This document shows, piece after piece, positions 11,785 to 23,368 of a stretch of 64,000 nt of DNA (position 1 is its first letter; each line of letters opens with the position of its first letter). The notes under the pieces are model-generated. The model had not been told where the DNA came from. It ran no database searches and worked only from the letters and a program-made list of their open reading frames with translations. The translations under genes and the position numbers were made by a program. The stretch is from Gyromitra esculenta (lineage: Eukaryota; Ascomycota; Pezizomycetes; Pezizales; Discinaceae): contig JBCAML010000007.1 of NCBI GenBank assembly GCA_038503075.1, forward strand, positions 1,550,001-1,614,000. The letters run 5' to 3'.

Positions 11785-13682
11785 ATGGCCGAGACAGCAC
11801 CTTCACCAGGAATTGGTTATCCCGCTCCTATCGAAGCTCCCTCAGCTCCGTATACTAACCCCCCTGACTCGAATCCTGTGATGGCAGGATGGGCGTTGCA
11901 AGTGCTTAGTAGCGCGTAACTTCATCCCACTCACAGGTCACTCAGAAATATTATATCGTGGACTAACATTTAAGCTTAGTGTCGTCAACATCGGCCCCCT
12001 CCAAACTTTCCTCTGGAACAACGCTAATTTCGGCGCCTTACGAGCCCTCGAAGCCACTGGGGCTCTTGAATCCTATCTCCCCCGTTTCGATCCCACCGTC
12101 ATCCCTCACAGCCTTCCAGTACCTCCCCCTTCCTCCCCAGGCGCTCAGAAGTCAACCTTCCATTCTTGCACAACTTACACATCTGCCTACGCCTCCAAAA
12201 CACTCACACCCGCTGCGGTGGCATCCAAACTTTCGTATCTCCTCTCTCCACCTTCTAAACACGCATTATGCACAATCTTCCCGATGAAACCTTCCACCGA
12301 GGCCTCTGCCTCCGCATACGCATCGTCTACCCCCCGCACACCTCTCGATGGTGTACCCATCCTCGTTAAAGACGAGCTCGCAGTTGCTGGGTCTCACAAG
12401 ACCATCGGCCTCACACTTGCTGAAATGGAACGCAGAGGCGCCAACAAATCCGACGAAGGACAAACCTCTTGGTGCATACAGAAGCTAATCGACGCTGGCG
12501 CTCTCGTAGTCGGCAAGGGAAACATGCACGAAATCGGGTTCGACACTACTAACAACAACCCGAATTGGGGTACGCCTCGAAACCCCTATAACCATGATTA
12601 CTATACAGGCGGTAGTTCTGGTGGAAGCGCATATGCTGTTGCAGCTGGGTTGGTCCCGATTGCTATCGGCGCTGACGGTGGGGGTTCAATCCGACTCCCC
12701 GCGGGTTATTGTGGCATTTATGGTCTTAAACCAAGCCACGGCCGCGTATCACCCCGACCGACTCTCAGTATTGCTCCGTCAAATGGTGTAATCGGCCCAC
12801 TTGCAGCAACAATGGAGGATCTAGAACTCGCATACAGCATCATGGCGCAACCTGACCCGTCCGACACCACGTCCCGAGAATTTCCGCGCGAAGTCAAAAC
12901 GCCAGAGGACAGGCGAACAGGAAAGCGGGTGCTCGGTGTTTACGGTCCCTGGATCGAAGATTGTGACTCTAATGTTAAAGCCGCGACTCAAGCCGCAATC
13001 AAGTGGCTTCAAGATTCAGCCGGGTACGAAGTCGTGGAGATCGAACTCCCGTTGCTAAAGGAGGGTAGAATGGCGCATGCGCTCACGATTATGGCGGAGA
13101 TCGGGCAGGGATTTTGTAAAGGTGATGCGAAAGGGTTGACGCCAGCGAATAGAGTGCTTGTGGCGATTGGGAGTAGGACAGGCGCGAGAGACTTTGTGAT
13201 TGCACAGAAGATTAGAGCGCTATTGATGTCACATTTAAGCTATCTATTCCAGAAACATGGTGATGGACTGGTAGTTATAAGCCCAGTGACGCCACACGCG
13301 GGGGCGAAGATCGGGGCGGAAGAACATGTAAAGAAGGGAGGAGCGGGGGTTAGCGATACAAACTTGAGTTTGAAGAGCATGCAGCAAGTTCATCCCACCC
13401 ATCTATCCACTATGCTAGCTTCTCTAATCAGCCACGAGTTCTAGATATGTATTCCTTTCAAATTTCACTGGCTGTCCTAGTATCTCTCTGCCTTGCGGTT
13501 ATTCGGAGGAAGGGTTACCGATAGGATTAATGGGTATGGCAACGTGGGGTGCAGAAGAGACTTTATTCGAGATGGGAAGAGCTGGTGAACGGTATCTCGA
13601 GGAAGTTGTGGGGAGGAGGAAACCAAACGAAGAGGCATGGGTAGATATGATGAATGTCAGTGCTGCTCAGGATGAGAGTTAA
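11785..13682 (+). CDS. Amidase (amidase-signature family)
   Basis: Model: exons 11785-11915, 11980-13383, 13445-13682; 590 residues. Intron 1 is GTAACT...TTAG with branch CTAAC. Intron 2 (61 nt) starts with GC, not GT: it is the only in-frame join that links SMQ to YVFLSNFTGCP, which is conserved in the family. The catalytic Ser-cisSer-Lys triad is visible: Lys174 (VPILVKDE), Ser256 (GGSSGGS) and Ser280 (GADGGGSIR). GatA-like amidases hydrolyse carboxamides to acid and ammonia. The N-terminal 44 residues are Pro/Ala-rich with no obvious targeting signal. The C-terminus keeps LPIGLMGMATWGAEETLFE. The exact substrate cannot be told. No functional partner is adjacent. Confidence 0.9.
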
Positions 13683-14266
13683 GTGACAGAGATACCATAG
13701 CCGCATGATATGGGACAAAGCGAGATGTATTTTATGGACACATTACAATATATTGGTAATGAATAACTGTAAGAGATAAAAAATTGGTTTCTATTATTGT
13801 GAACACGTGAGTAGAGAATTGGTATGCAAGTAAATGCGATGAATAGAAAAGGTTATTTTTATTTCACTTTGTAATAGCCTCGGCGTCAAAGGATACAACA
13901 ACCAATACCACATATAGTATCACCTGCTAGAGGTACGTATCATTCATTTCCGGTCTTACTGGGAGAATGTAGAGCCTCTTCTTCAAGGTCACAGGTTTGA
14001 CGGGATCACAAACTCTGGTTTGCACAAAAGGTTTGTACGATATCTAAGTCACCATCAGTCACTCGCTAATGCACAGGCGCCCGACTCTGATCGCTTCATT
14101 TCCCTCGTTTAATCAGAAGTACATCACACGAAACCATAGTTCCCTTATTTTTAGAAAACAAATTACTAATTTTTTTCTAGCCCATTACGCTCGATCCTAT
14201 ACATCAGCTCCTTATCTGCACAACGTTCATAGGTACTTTCTTGCCTTAAGGAAACAGTCATCTCGC

Positions 14267-14273
14267 AAAAAAA
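14267..14273 (-). terminator. Pol III terminator of tRNA-Leu
   Basis: A T7 tract on the minus strand about 12 bases past the tRNA 3' end. Confidence 0.7.
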
Positions 14274-14285
14274 TAATGAATAAGT

Positions 14286-14366
14286 TGAATAGAGTGAGAC
14301 TCGAACTCACGCGGGTTGCCCCACTAGCACCTGAAGCTAGCGCCTTAACCGCTCGGCCATCTATCC
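14286..14366 (-). tRNA. tRNA-Leu (CAG)
   Basis: An 81-nt class II tRNA on the minus strand. Acceptor GGATAGA pairs with TCTATTC (one G-U), discriminator A. The A box TGGCCGAGCGG, anticodon stem-loop CTAGC-TTCAGGT-GCTAG, a long variable arm and T arm GTGAGTTCGAGTCTCAC are all present. No intron. A T7 tract follows. Overlapping open frames on both strands are shadows of it. Confidence 0.94.
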
Positions 14367-17300
14367 ATGAATGTTCAATGTATAAAATTATATTTGTTGG
14401 AAAAATCATAATCAATCACTCGTATTGCACAATTGGCCTCTCCGGTACTCTGAATATCTACGTTGTGCAACTAGCCTCTGAGAACCTCTAAGAAAGCAAC
14501 CTAATGTGGTGGTGAGATTTCTGGCTCTACACTTTCAAACTGCATTCGGCCTTTAGTAGCTCCATGTAAGCTAGATCGCACATAGTGGTTTTCTCTCGAC
14601 CTATATTTAGTCAGATATACACTTGAAATATTTATCTTGAGGTTCCAGTTTTCTATATAACCCCCGCAGAGGATGTTAAAAGGTTTCTAGATTTGAGAGA
14701 AAGGTCTGGTGAATTCAAAGTTCATACAACATCACTCGAAATTACTTTAAATAAACAAGGACCCGAGTGCACACTCCTTTACCTAACTCCTCAACAGGGT
14801 AGTATTTCTATGTATTCATAAGACCCCTCTATAGGCGCACATTGTATGTCAATACTACAAATAGCTAGAGTAATCATTTTCATCCTCAACAGCATATGCA
14901 TCCAATCTGATCGTTGCCAATAAAGCTATGGCTATAGGGCTTGGACACGTGCTCGTAGGCTTGAGGGCCGTGTTTCCAAAGCCGTTACCGCTCAGGTATG
15001 AGGTTAAAATACCACTCATATAGCAAACCTAATGTTAGGGCCTGTTTAAAAATTACCTAGGAGCTATCACTTCGAATCTAGACTGATGTGACCCCATAAT
15101 AGCCTCGAGTTTCATCTTCGTTAAATTCGATCTAAACCCTAACCCTAATTCATGGGGTCACAGCGAAGTCATTGAATATCAAGGATTGTCGTGGAATTGG
15201 AAGTGGGTAGGTTGCATATTTCTGATCTGGTATCTTCAACTTGAGCTTATTGGTTTTGCTTTTTGAGACTAAGCACTGAGAAATATATAAATGGCCAATG
15301 ATCTGTACGATACTGGTTAGAAACAAGATATTAACTACTCGAGCTCTATGGGTGATTATACTTGTATATGTAGTTATCATTTACTCACACTAAAGAAACG
15401 GTTGACAACAGGTCAAAAATCTTCATCGTCTCATTATACTAGCTAGGAGATGGCAAAAGCAGGTCTAGGTTTGAAATTACTAAACTTATTCAATGGTTCC
15501 ATTCATGATTAACGTGAAAGCCCGAGAACCTGGTATCTATGGCTAATGAACCCTTGTAAGTGGTTGCGACCCGAGTTCCTGGATCTCAGACTTCCTAGCC
15601 ATTTAAACCAATAGTTCGTATTTTATCCGCAAGTTGGACTGCAGGGGAAAAAAAAGCATAATAAGCACCTATTATATCGAACACAGTGCTGGGTATTGGC
15701 CAATTTGGTATAAGTATGATAACGCTACATGTGGGCTTTACCTTTCGACGGGATACGTCTTGACGAATAGATACATGTAGCTTTGCGAGAAATAGCCCTT
15801 GGGTTACCATCCTCATCTAGTTAAGACACTGTTATGGGAGATCTTTAAAAGCGATGCTATCGGTGAATTCCGCGATACGCGACAGCGTTGCCATAGTAGG
15901 GTTTATGGATATGAGCACGTGATTATAATCATCTTCATAAAATATCACTCGAGTAATGATTGGGGTCGGCTGAGTGATAACATTCGCGGGTATTAGTCCT
16001 AGCAATATTCTCTCCACAATCGATCAAAGAGAAAGTAATTAATTTCTGACACGTTTTTCTGGGTAAATCGCTTCCTTGTGCTAGCACGAAGTGAGCATGA
16101 GAGCAACTGCGGCAGATGCCTGGCAACATGCATCCAATTTCAATACGCTACGATATTGAAAGACCTAGTATCTAAACTCACGATTTACGTGACTCTATCG
16201 GCTGATTGGTTATGCAACTATGTTTCTATCATGTTTAGCGGATAGCATCGGTTCTAGAAGAGGGGAGATCGAACGTCTCTGCACATGTATCGCACGTGTC
16301 CGTTTGCATTTGAGATTTATGTAATGTAGGGCGCCCAGAAATCAAATCAGATGTCACTAAAGAACTCAACCTGATGTAATGGTGCGTTGGAAATTGATCG
16401 GCTTCAATCTTAAAATATGCGACTTCAGGGTTCAAATTTCGAGGAGCGGAGGTTTTTGCTTTTGCCCCGCCTCGAGCCCCTCAATTTTTATATCTATATT
16501 TCGAGAAAAAAGACCCCGCCTTTATGAAAACCAAAACAAGAAAACAGGAATCGTAGTGGACTACCCCACTCGGCTCTGCAGTATTTATTTGTTTAGGACA
16601 TACTTTTTTTAAGATAGGTTCTAGGAGGCCTAAGGTGGTTTCGGTGACCCCACTTTGTGACATGGCAAGGGTGGAGTGTGTGACGGCGAAACTGCCGATG
16701 AAGAGGACAGCAATAACTCCAAACAACACCCGAGTCACGCCTAGAAATAAACAAAAATTGTAACCCTCTGCGGACTGGTACCTACATATGTTTTTTTATT
16801 TATTTAACCCGTAGGGGATAGTTACAGGTATGCAGCGGGAGGTTTGACAGGTGTGTGTACAAAGGACCCCATACGATGATGTGGAAGTTGGTAGGTACGT
16901 GCATGTGCCGAAAGGTCCTGCCTTGTTGAATTTCTGCTAACATTACCACGGTATCCCGAACGCTCGCTTCGGCACAGCTTTAAACCCCCTCCGGCATCAT
17001 ACTTGCCGCTTTAACCTTGCATGAAATTGGTATGTGCGAGACTTAAACCGGTGTGTCGTGCCTTTCGGCAAACGAATTCCCACACACTCACGCGTGACCG
17101 AAAGTATCGTGTTTATGCTGTGTAAGCCTCGGTACCGATTCCTCGGGGAATCCCTAAGATTTACGTGCGGTGTAGTTCTTCGAATGCTAGTTTTCGAGTA
17201 GGACATCGAATTAAGCATGTGTACATACATGAAATATGGGTTCGTATCGTGGGGCTGGAACGCTTTCTTGTCCCAGAAATGCTGGAGCACTAGGGTTGAG

Positions 17301-20300
17301 AGCAATGGCCCACACCACAGACTCCCGTAGATCTTTTGTCATTTCTAAACTGTCGTCATCCGTTTTTCTTTTTCTTTTGTCACACCCCGTTAACGTTATG
17401 TAACGCCTGTGCTCGAGGAAACATTGCAGAATGATATGTCACTCGGAACAATAACTCACGGTGTTCTTCTCTGGTCTCGTGGCCTTTGAACTGGGCGTTG
17501 TTCCTGGAAATGGATGCAGTCTTTGGCGACATTCTCCTCAACCCCCCTTGGCCCCAGATCCTGGCAAGCCCTTGTCAAAAAACGTTCGCAAGTTTGGGAT
17601 TCGAATTCGTCCTGACTATGTCGGGCATCTCAACGCGATGGTAATTACAAAGGGAAAGGTACACGGAGACGGCGGCATCACAAGCAGTTTGGCCCCTAAA
17701 GCGGCATCTCCCGCCACGCCGTTCAACCCAAAGAGTATGTAGAGGCGGGATTAAAAAAGTAAAGAAGGCGATTTCGAGGGAGAACAATGTGTTAATTTGT
17801 GGTAAAGAAGGTAAATTAATGAATCCGACGGCATCGTGAATCTTGCATACCCATCAAAATTTGAAGGCACCTCTTTTCGTGATCAGCGAAATGGATAAAT
17901 AGGGTTTCCACTAGGTCCCAGGTATCGGCTTTGGGAATCGAAGCCATGTTTTATGCAAGGCCCAGGGAATTGCAAAGTACCGAATTATTCATGATGATCG
18001 TGACAGGTGTATCGACAGAACGAAGGTCACGCAATTTGTCTGGATAAGAAGGTCTGGGTAAAGGCGAGACATCGTGTTTCAAATGACCTAATGGAGACCG
18101 TGCGCCAACGAATGACGCCCAGCCTCGGGGACCCCCGTCACATGGGTTAGGGTAGCAATGATTGTTCTTGCTGGGCCAGCGATGTTGCCCATAGTCTACC
18201 TGAGTAATTGCTTTTTCCTCCTAACCCCTGCTTATGGTGCTCTTATGGTCACGATGTGTACTGGGGAATTGAGGATGGTGTTGATGTTTCAAGTTTAGAA
18301 TTAGCTTCCCGATCTGAATGATACATGTAATTAGACTTTGGATGAACTTTACACTGTGTATCTTGCTCGTTAGAGAGAAAATGGCACCAACATGTAATTT
18401 ACGATGCAGTAGCGACGGAGGCGAGAGATGAAACGGAAGTCGCAATATGCAGGGCTGGTTCCAGAAGAGTAGGCCTTTAGCACGAAGTCCGCAGTGAGGT
18501 TCGGACAGGCGGGATGGATTTGGGGAAGTGCCTTTTCTCAAAAGAATCCGACATGCACTAAACAACTTCAACAGATTTACGCACTCGTAGTTGATATACA
18601 TGTAGTCCAGGAGTCCCAGTGCATTTTCCCTAGATCTTGGTCACATTTTTCATGCTGATGATTAACCTTTTTGAGCCGCTACAACCGCTGCTTGAACTCT
18701 TATTGCCCGAAGACCTCCGCGGACCAGTATCACATGACTTATTCGCTGTCTTTATCAAGTTGTAGCAGTTGAAGATACAGCGATGATGCCGCGTATCGAG
18801 TTTCGATAACCACAAATCCACAAGATGCTTTTGGGGCGGCTTGAGGCTAGTAAATACCTCTAAATATGCAAGTGCTTCGGCGAATTTATTTAAGAATAAT
18901 TAATAATGCTTCTGGACTTCTCGGAGAACTCTCCTTCCAGTTGCAGGAAGCCCAAGCTTATTTGTGAATAGTCGCTGGTGCACGGAATTTAGATCGGATT
19001 AATGGTTGTCTTAGAAAGATCTTGGCTATGGTTCGCGGACGACGGACCGCCTTGGCGTGGCCACTGCCCGGGGTACGTACTTTATTATTTGCGCGGAAGT
19101 AGAGCAGCGATTTGTGGATACCTTTGGACTTAATCGGCCACTGTCGTTGACGTTATAGTCGACGCGTAACGTGCCGCAGCAGCGGCTATGGGATGGCAAT
19201 GGATCAGTAACCATGCTGCTAGAAGCCCCCTCAGGCATCTACATGTTTCTCTGCCTGGCATTGGTACACATAGTTATTGTCATGACTAGGGGGTGGGTAC
19301 GGAACTGCAGCCTTACAGTGATATCAAGCATCAAACTGGCGACGAGTTTGCGCAACCTCAAATCTCAGGCGATGAGCCAGGCCCTAATGCTTCTTTGTTC
19401 TACAGCGTTACACCTATACCTTTTCTGCGTAATATATGTATAATTTCCTGGGCAAACCTTTATGCGCACACTGTATGTACTTTACACGTACTTGTACATC
19501 GATACAGTGGCACATCATCTTTACTCTTCAACCCGGAATGTAAGCTATAGCTGATTGCCTCGGTTATTCAAATCGGACCGGACAGATGGGCTGTCGTCAG
19601 TCACCAGCCGATTGAGGGCTCGCGGAAACTTCATCGGCACAAAGAACATCCGGGTACAACTGCTTCAAGTGGTTTACAGAGGTTATCAGGGTTGGGGTAG
19701 ATACCTGCTTTACTACAGTCCTCCAACCAGTCGTTTCTCTCTCCAATCAGACTATTTAACAATGTCTGCATTTGTGTTAAATGTTACAAGCCAGCCAAGG
19801 TGAACGTCGGCATGTAGGTAGCCGATTCGGGAATAACGGGGGTGGTGAGGTATCCTGGTTTGTACCTGGGAGCAGATGGAAGCGAGCGGGGGTGATATTG
19901 CTTTTTAGAAAGGGATTGTTCTTGCGGAAGGAAAATCGAGGAAAATCGATAAACGATTCATGGACGAGGAGGGTAGGAGAGTCTGCCGAAGACTCCGGGT
20001 GATTCAAATGGTAAAGCTCTACTAGGAATTATACGTTTTCTCGATTGGGCTTGGAATTTTGCTGTGTTGAAGCTGTAGACGAGACTTGGCGGTTCTGCGT
20101 GCCAGAGCCATTGCTGTCATGAGACGACCCAAGACAGCTTGATGAGACCTCACTATTCATATCAAGCAAATGAGCTCACAGAAGTGCCTGGAGTTACCGT
20201 GGCTCTTCGAGGGGCGGGCCGGAATCACCGAAAATTATCACAGAGGTTATTATCACTCTGACGCTCTTAATGGTCCAAGTGAGATTGCTCAACGCGAAGC

Positions 20301-20589
20301 GCGAAGCGGAAATGAAATTTTCAAGCGCAGGCCTGACCATATATTAGTGTTTGACGCAGTATCTACATATATTTAGCTCTCCTCTCGTACAGTTTCCACC
20401 CTGGCTGACCTCGGGCTGGTCCGAAGTAATAAGAGCGGGTAAGTACAGACATGGAGTTTCTAGCAAGCAGGAAGGCAAATAATTCTTGAAGCAGCGCTTT
20501 CTCTTTACCTCCGGAGTGAACCCCTGCCATCCGGCTCCAGATGTAGCGCAGGATTTCGCCCAGTCACCCAGTCACCCGGTCACCTAGGC
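14367..20589. other. Long intergenic region, no gene recognised
   Basis: About 6.2 kb. A small inverted repeat around 15086-15163 (TGTGACCCCAT arms) spans a CCCTAACCCTAA stretch. Three TACATGTA palindromes lie at 15772, 18322 and 18597. At 16738-16610 on the minus strand a segment after a TTTCTAG acceptor could encode a signal-peptide-like exon, but no upstream exon with a start was found. Nothing else is supportable. Confidence 0.4.
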
Positions 20590-21555
20590 AGTCACTCGGT
20601 CGGTCACTCGTTGGCTCGCCTGCAACAACACCTCACTTTCCTTCCGTTCCCCTCCTGTTGATTGCTGGTGCTGCGGTGCTGCTGATGCTGCCTCCCTTCT
20701 ACAACCTCCACTCTTCGCTTGCCTTTTCCCCTCGTCACCATTATCGCTATCATCAGTAGATACCTACCGGCACCGTCATCTCCTTCGTTGCCGGCTTGAT
20801 CAAACACGCGCTTGTGTGTGCGACTCCGCTAACTAGTGCTCGAATACTCACATCGTCTAACGACGGGCTTGCGACAGGCAAGAAGATCCTCTGGCCGCCC
20901 CACCCCCACCCACGACGGCAACAACCATACCACCACCTCCACCACCACCCACCACCGCCCAACTTCTCACATTACCACCACCACCACCATCACCACCCCC
21001 TCCCCTCTACTATAGTATAATCCATTTGATTCCCCTCAGTTCAGCACGCTTCTCCGGCTGCCATCCCGCCTAGCGTCTTCTCCGGCGCTCCACCCTGGCT
21101 CTCCGCGCTAGTGGATTGGTTGCTAATAACGTCAACTGGACGTCCGCCTTCTTACAAACTTAGACAACAGTAGTAGCCTGGGATCCGCCACCACTCCTCT
21201 TTAATATTTGAATTCCCATCCAGTAGCACTTCTCATCCTCCATCCAACAATCCTCTTCCCAGTCGCTGCGAACCTTTATTTTATTCTTCGCTTTCCTCAA
21301 TCACAGCAACAGCCGCCACGCCATTTCATTCCACCACTATTCTCTGTCGAGCTCTAGCCAGATCAAATCCAGCTTTCAACGCTAATATACCCTCCAATAC
21401 CGCCCACCACGGATTTCTTCAGAACACCATCCTTGAGCCCGTCTCGCTCCAACGAGAGTTACCATACAACCCCTCTTGCCACGCCGCTGCCTTCCCACGA
21501 ACAACCAACACCACCGCGGACAAGCACATCAACACCAGATCCGACATTCGATAAA
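20590..21555 (+). promoter_or_regulatory. Long C/T- and CCA-rich leader of the Sfp1-like gene
   Basis: The kilobase before the start codon is strongly pyrimidine-rich, with CAC/CCA runs near 20930-21005 and many CTTCTC patches, unlike the AT-rich DNA further upstream. Such C/T-rich DNA is usual in promoters and long 5' untranslated regions of filamentous-fungal regulators. A frame open from 21433 joins the coding frame but has no ATG before 21556. Confidence 0.5.
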
Positions 21556-23368
21556 ATGCCAGCACCAATCGACATTACCTCGCGGCCCCGGACGCATCAG
21601 CCAAAATCAAACCTTACGAGCCAGCTCCGAGCTGCTGAAGGAAATGGTTACACTTTGGAACCTGTTGGGGGACGAAGCGGTAGCATATCCCAGAGCAATG
21701 CAATCTCCATGTCGAACAAGTATCGACGAGAGAGTATAGTAAATGGTGAGATGGCACGAAGTTTAATGGGTGGCGGGGGAATGAGCTGGGGAGGTGTGAG
21801 TGTTGGGAGCTGGATACGGGATGAGTGAGTAGATATCTCTCTTTTACAATTTGGTTGCATGTATGGTGGTTTTGGCTGCATTACGGCCGGGTAGTTTGAC
21901 GGTCCGTGCATTTGAGAATTCATCTCATCTTTAGCACTGCTTCATCAGCACCGTAGCTGCTCATCGCGATGCTCATCTTTCGAGATGTCTTCTCCCCTGA
22001 CGTTGACATGATTATTTCTGAAAACGCCTATTGTAGTGGCAACGTCTAACATTTTATCTGAGTAGTATTATAATGGCAGGAACATCACCGTTCACGTTTG
22101 GTTCACCATCTTTCCATTCATCATCATATCTTCCAAAACTTGAAGCCGATTTCTGCCGAGATTTTTCTTGTTGTGGCCTCCCGCTCCCCTCTCTCCATGA
22201 TCTTCTTAGGCACTACGAAGAGCACCACGCACAACAGACAGGAATGGTACGTCGAGATGAAAATGGACCCACAGGCAGTGACTTACCTCAACAGCAATCG
22301 CAGCACCCACGACCCCAACAGCAGAACGCCAGTGGAATGACCAGCCCCATTAGTGGGATGGGTGGAATTCAACTAGGCATGATGCGGCAGCGATTGAAGG
22401 TACAGCAAGAGAATGGCGGAGATATGAAGGAGGAGAATGAAGAGCAGGATGGGGAAGTTGCTGGTGATATGGAAATGGATGATGATGACATGACCCCACC
22501 ACCTGCTCCACTTACCCCTCAGAATCACAACCAGCATACATCATACCCTCCGACCCCCACTACGCATAGCCAGCCTTCATACCAGAGCACCCCAAATATA
22601 GCTCATGCTCAACCTTCGGGTCTTGGCCAAAAGCCTTCTCACTTTTCGCCGGAATCTTCCGTCCCTGGTACCCCGCACGCTATGGACCAGCTTGAATATG
22701 GGTTTCCTCAACAAAATTCACAGGGACTATCGAATCAACAAAACATTGCTGCATATGATTATGAAATGATTGCGGGAAACATTGATCTGTGCATCAATGA
22801 ACCCGCTAAAACTCTATTCAGCCCTGGTGGAATAGCAATGGGTGGTTACACTACACAGTATCAACATATGATCAGTGCAGGTGGGAATGGTAAGATACAC
22901 ACTTCTAACAAAGATTATAGTGGTGTGCTAATTAAGGTAGGCAATTTGTTACCACAAGAAGACAAGCCTTTTAAGTGTCCCGTAATTGGATGTGAGAAGG
23001 CCTATAAGAACCAGAATGGGTTGAAGTACCATAAATCGGTATGTAGTGATCTTCCTTCTAAGATGTGTTTGTGCTAATAATTTGCCTAGCATGGTCACGC
23101 CAACCAACAGTTGCATGATAATTCCGATGGGACATTCTCAATCCTTAACCCCGAAACTTCCACTCCTTATCCCGGCACCGTTGGCATGGAAAAGCAGAAA
23201 CCTTATCGATGCGAATTCTGTGGTAAGAGATACAAGAATTTGAATGGTCTCAAATACCATAGGTCTCATACCACCCATGGAGGTTTGTCACAGCCTGTGC
23301 CTCAACCAGGGGCTGTCGTCGCCGTCGCCGGTGTAATGGGCGGAGAGAATGGCATGGGTATGGTTTAA
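21556..23368 (+). CDS. C2H2 zinc-finger transcription factor, Sfp1-like
   Basis: Model: exons 21556-21824, 22066-23038, 23090-23368; 506 residues. Introns are GTGAGT...GTAG (241 nt) and GTATGT...CTAG (51 nt, branch CTAAT). An N-terminal motif near residues 93-125 ([20 protein letters not shown]) leads into an atypical first finger (C120...H143). A Gln/Pro/acidic middle follows ([21 protein letters not shown]). Two close fingers end the protein: [21 protein letters not shown] at about 392-411, cut by intron 2, and [19 protein letters not shown] near 453-471. This order matches fungal Sfp1-type split-finger regulators, which in yeast control ribosome biogenesis and cell size in response to nutrients. 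Nuclear location and target genes are inferred. ATG 21556 is the first in-frame ATG. Confidence 0.85.

Noticed and set aside
14227..14491. Open frames overlapping 14286-14366 on both strands
   Set aside because: They are read through the tRNA-Leu gene.
15086..15163. Inverted repeat with CCCTAACCCTAA as an internal telomere
   Set aside because: Only two and a half telomere-like units and short arms. Too little to call an interstitial telomere or MITE.
16481..16738. Signal-peptide-like frame on the minus strand (VLFGVIAVLFIGSFAV)
   Set aside because: It begins with GTG after a splice-acceptor-like TTTCTAG, but no upstream coding exon with a proper start and phase was found.
17575..17700. B-box-like GAATTCGAATCCC on the minus strand near 17600
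   Set aside because: No A box at tRNA distance and no pairing acceptor stem.
18221..18601. 126-codon minus-strand frame
   Set aside because: No domain, no plausible start context, and composition like the surrounding non-coding DNA.
20604..21020. Gly/Arg- and His/Pro-rich frames before the Sfp1-like gene
   Set aside because: Products of CCA/CAC repeats in the leader, on both strands.
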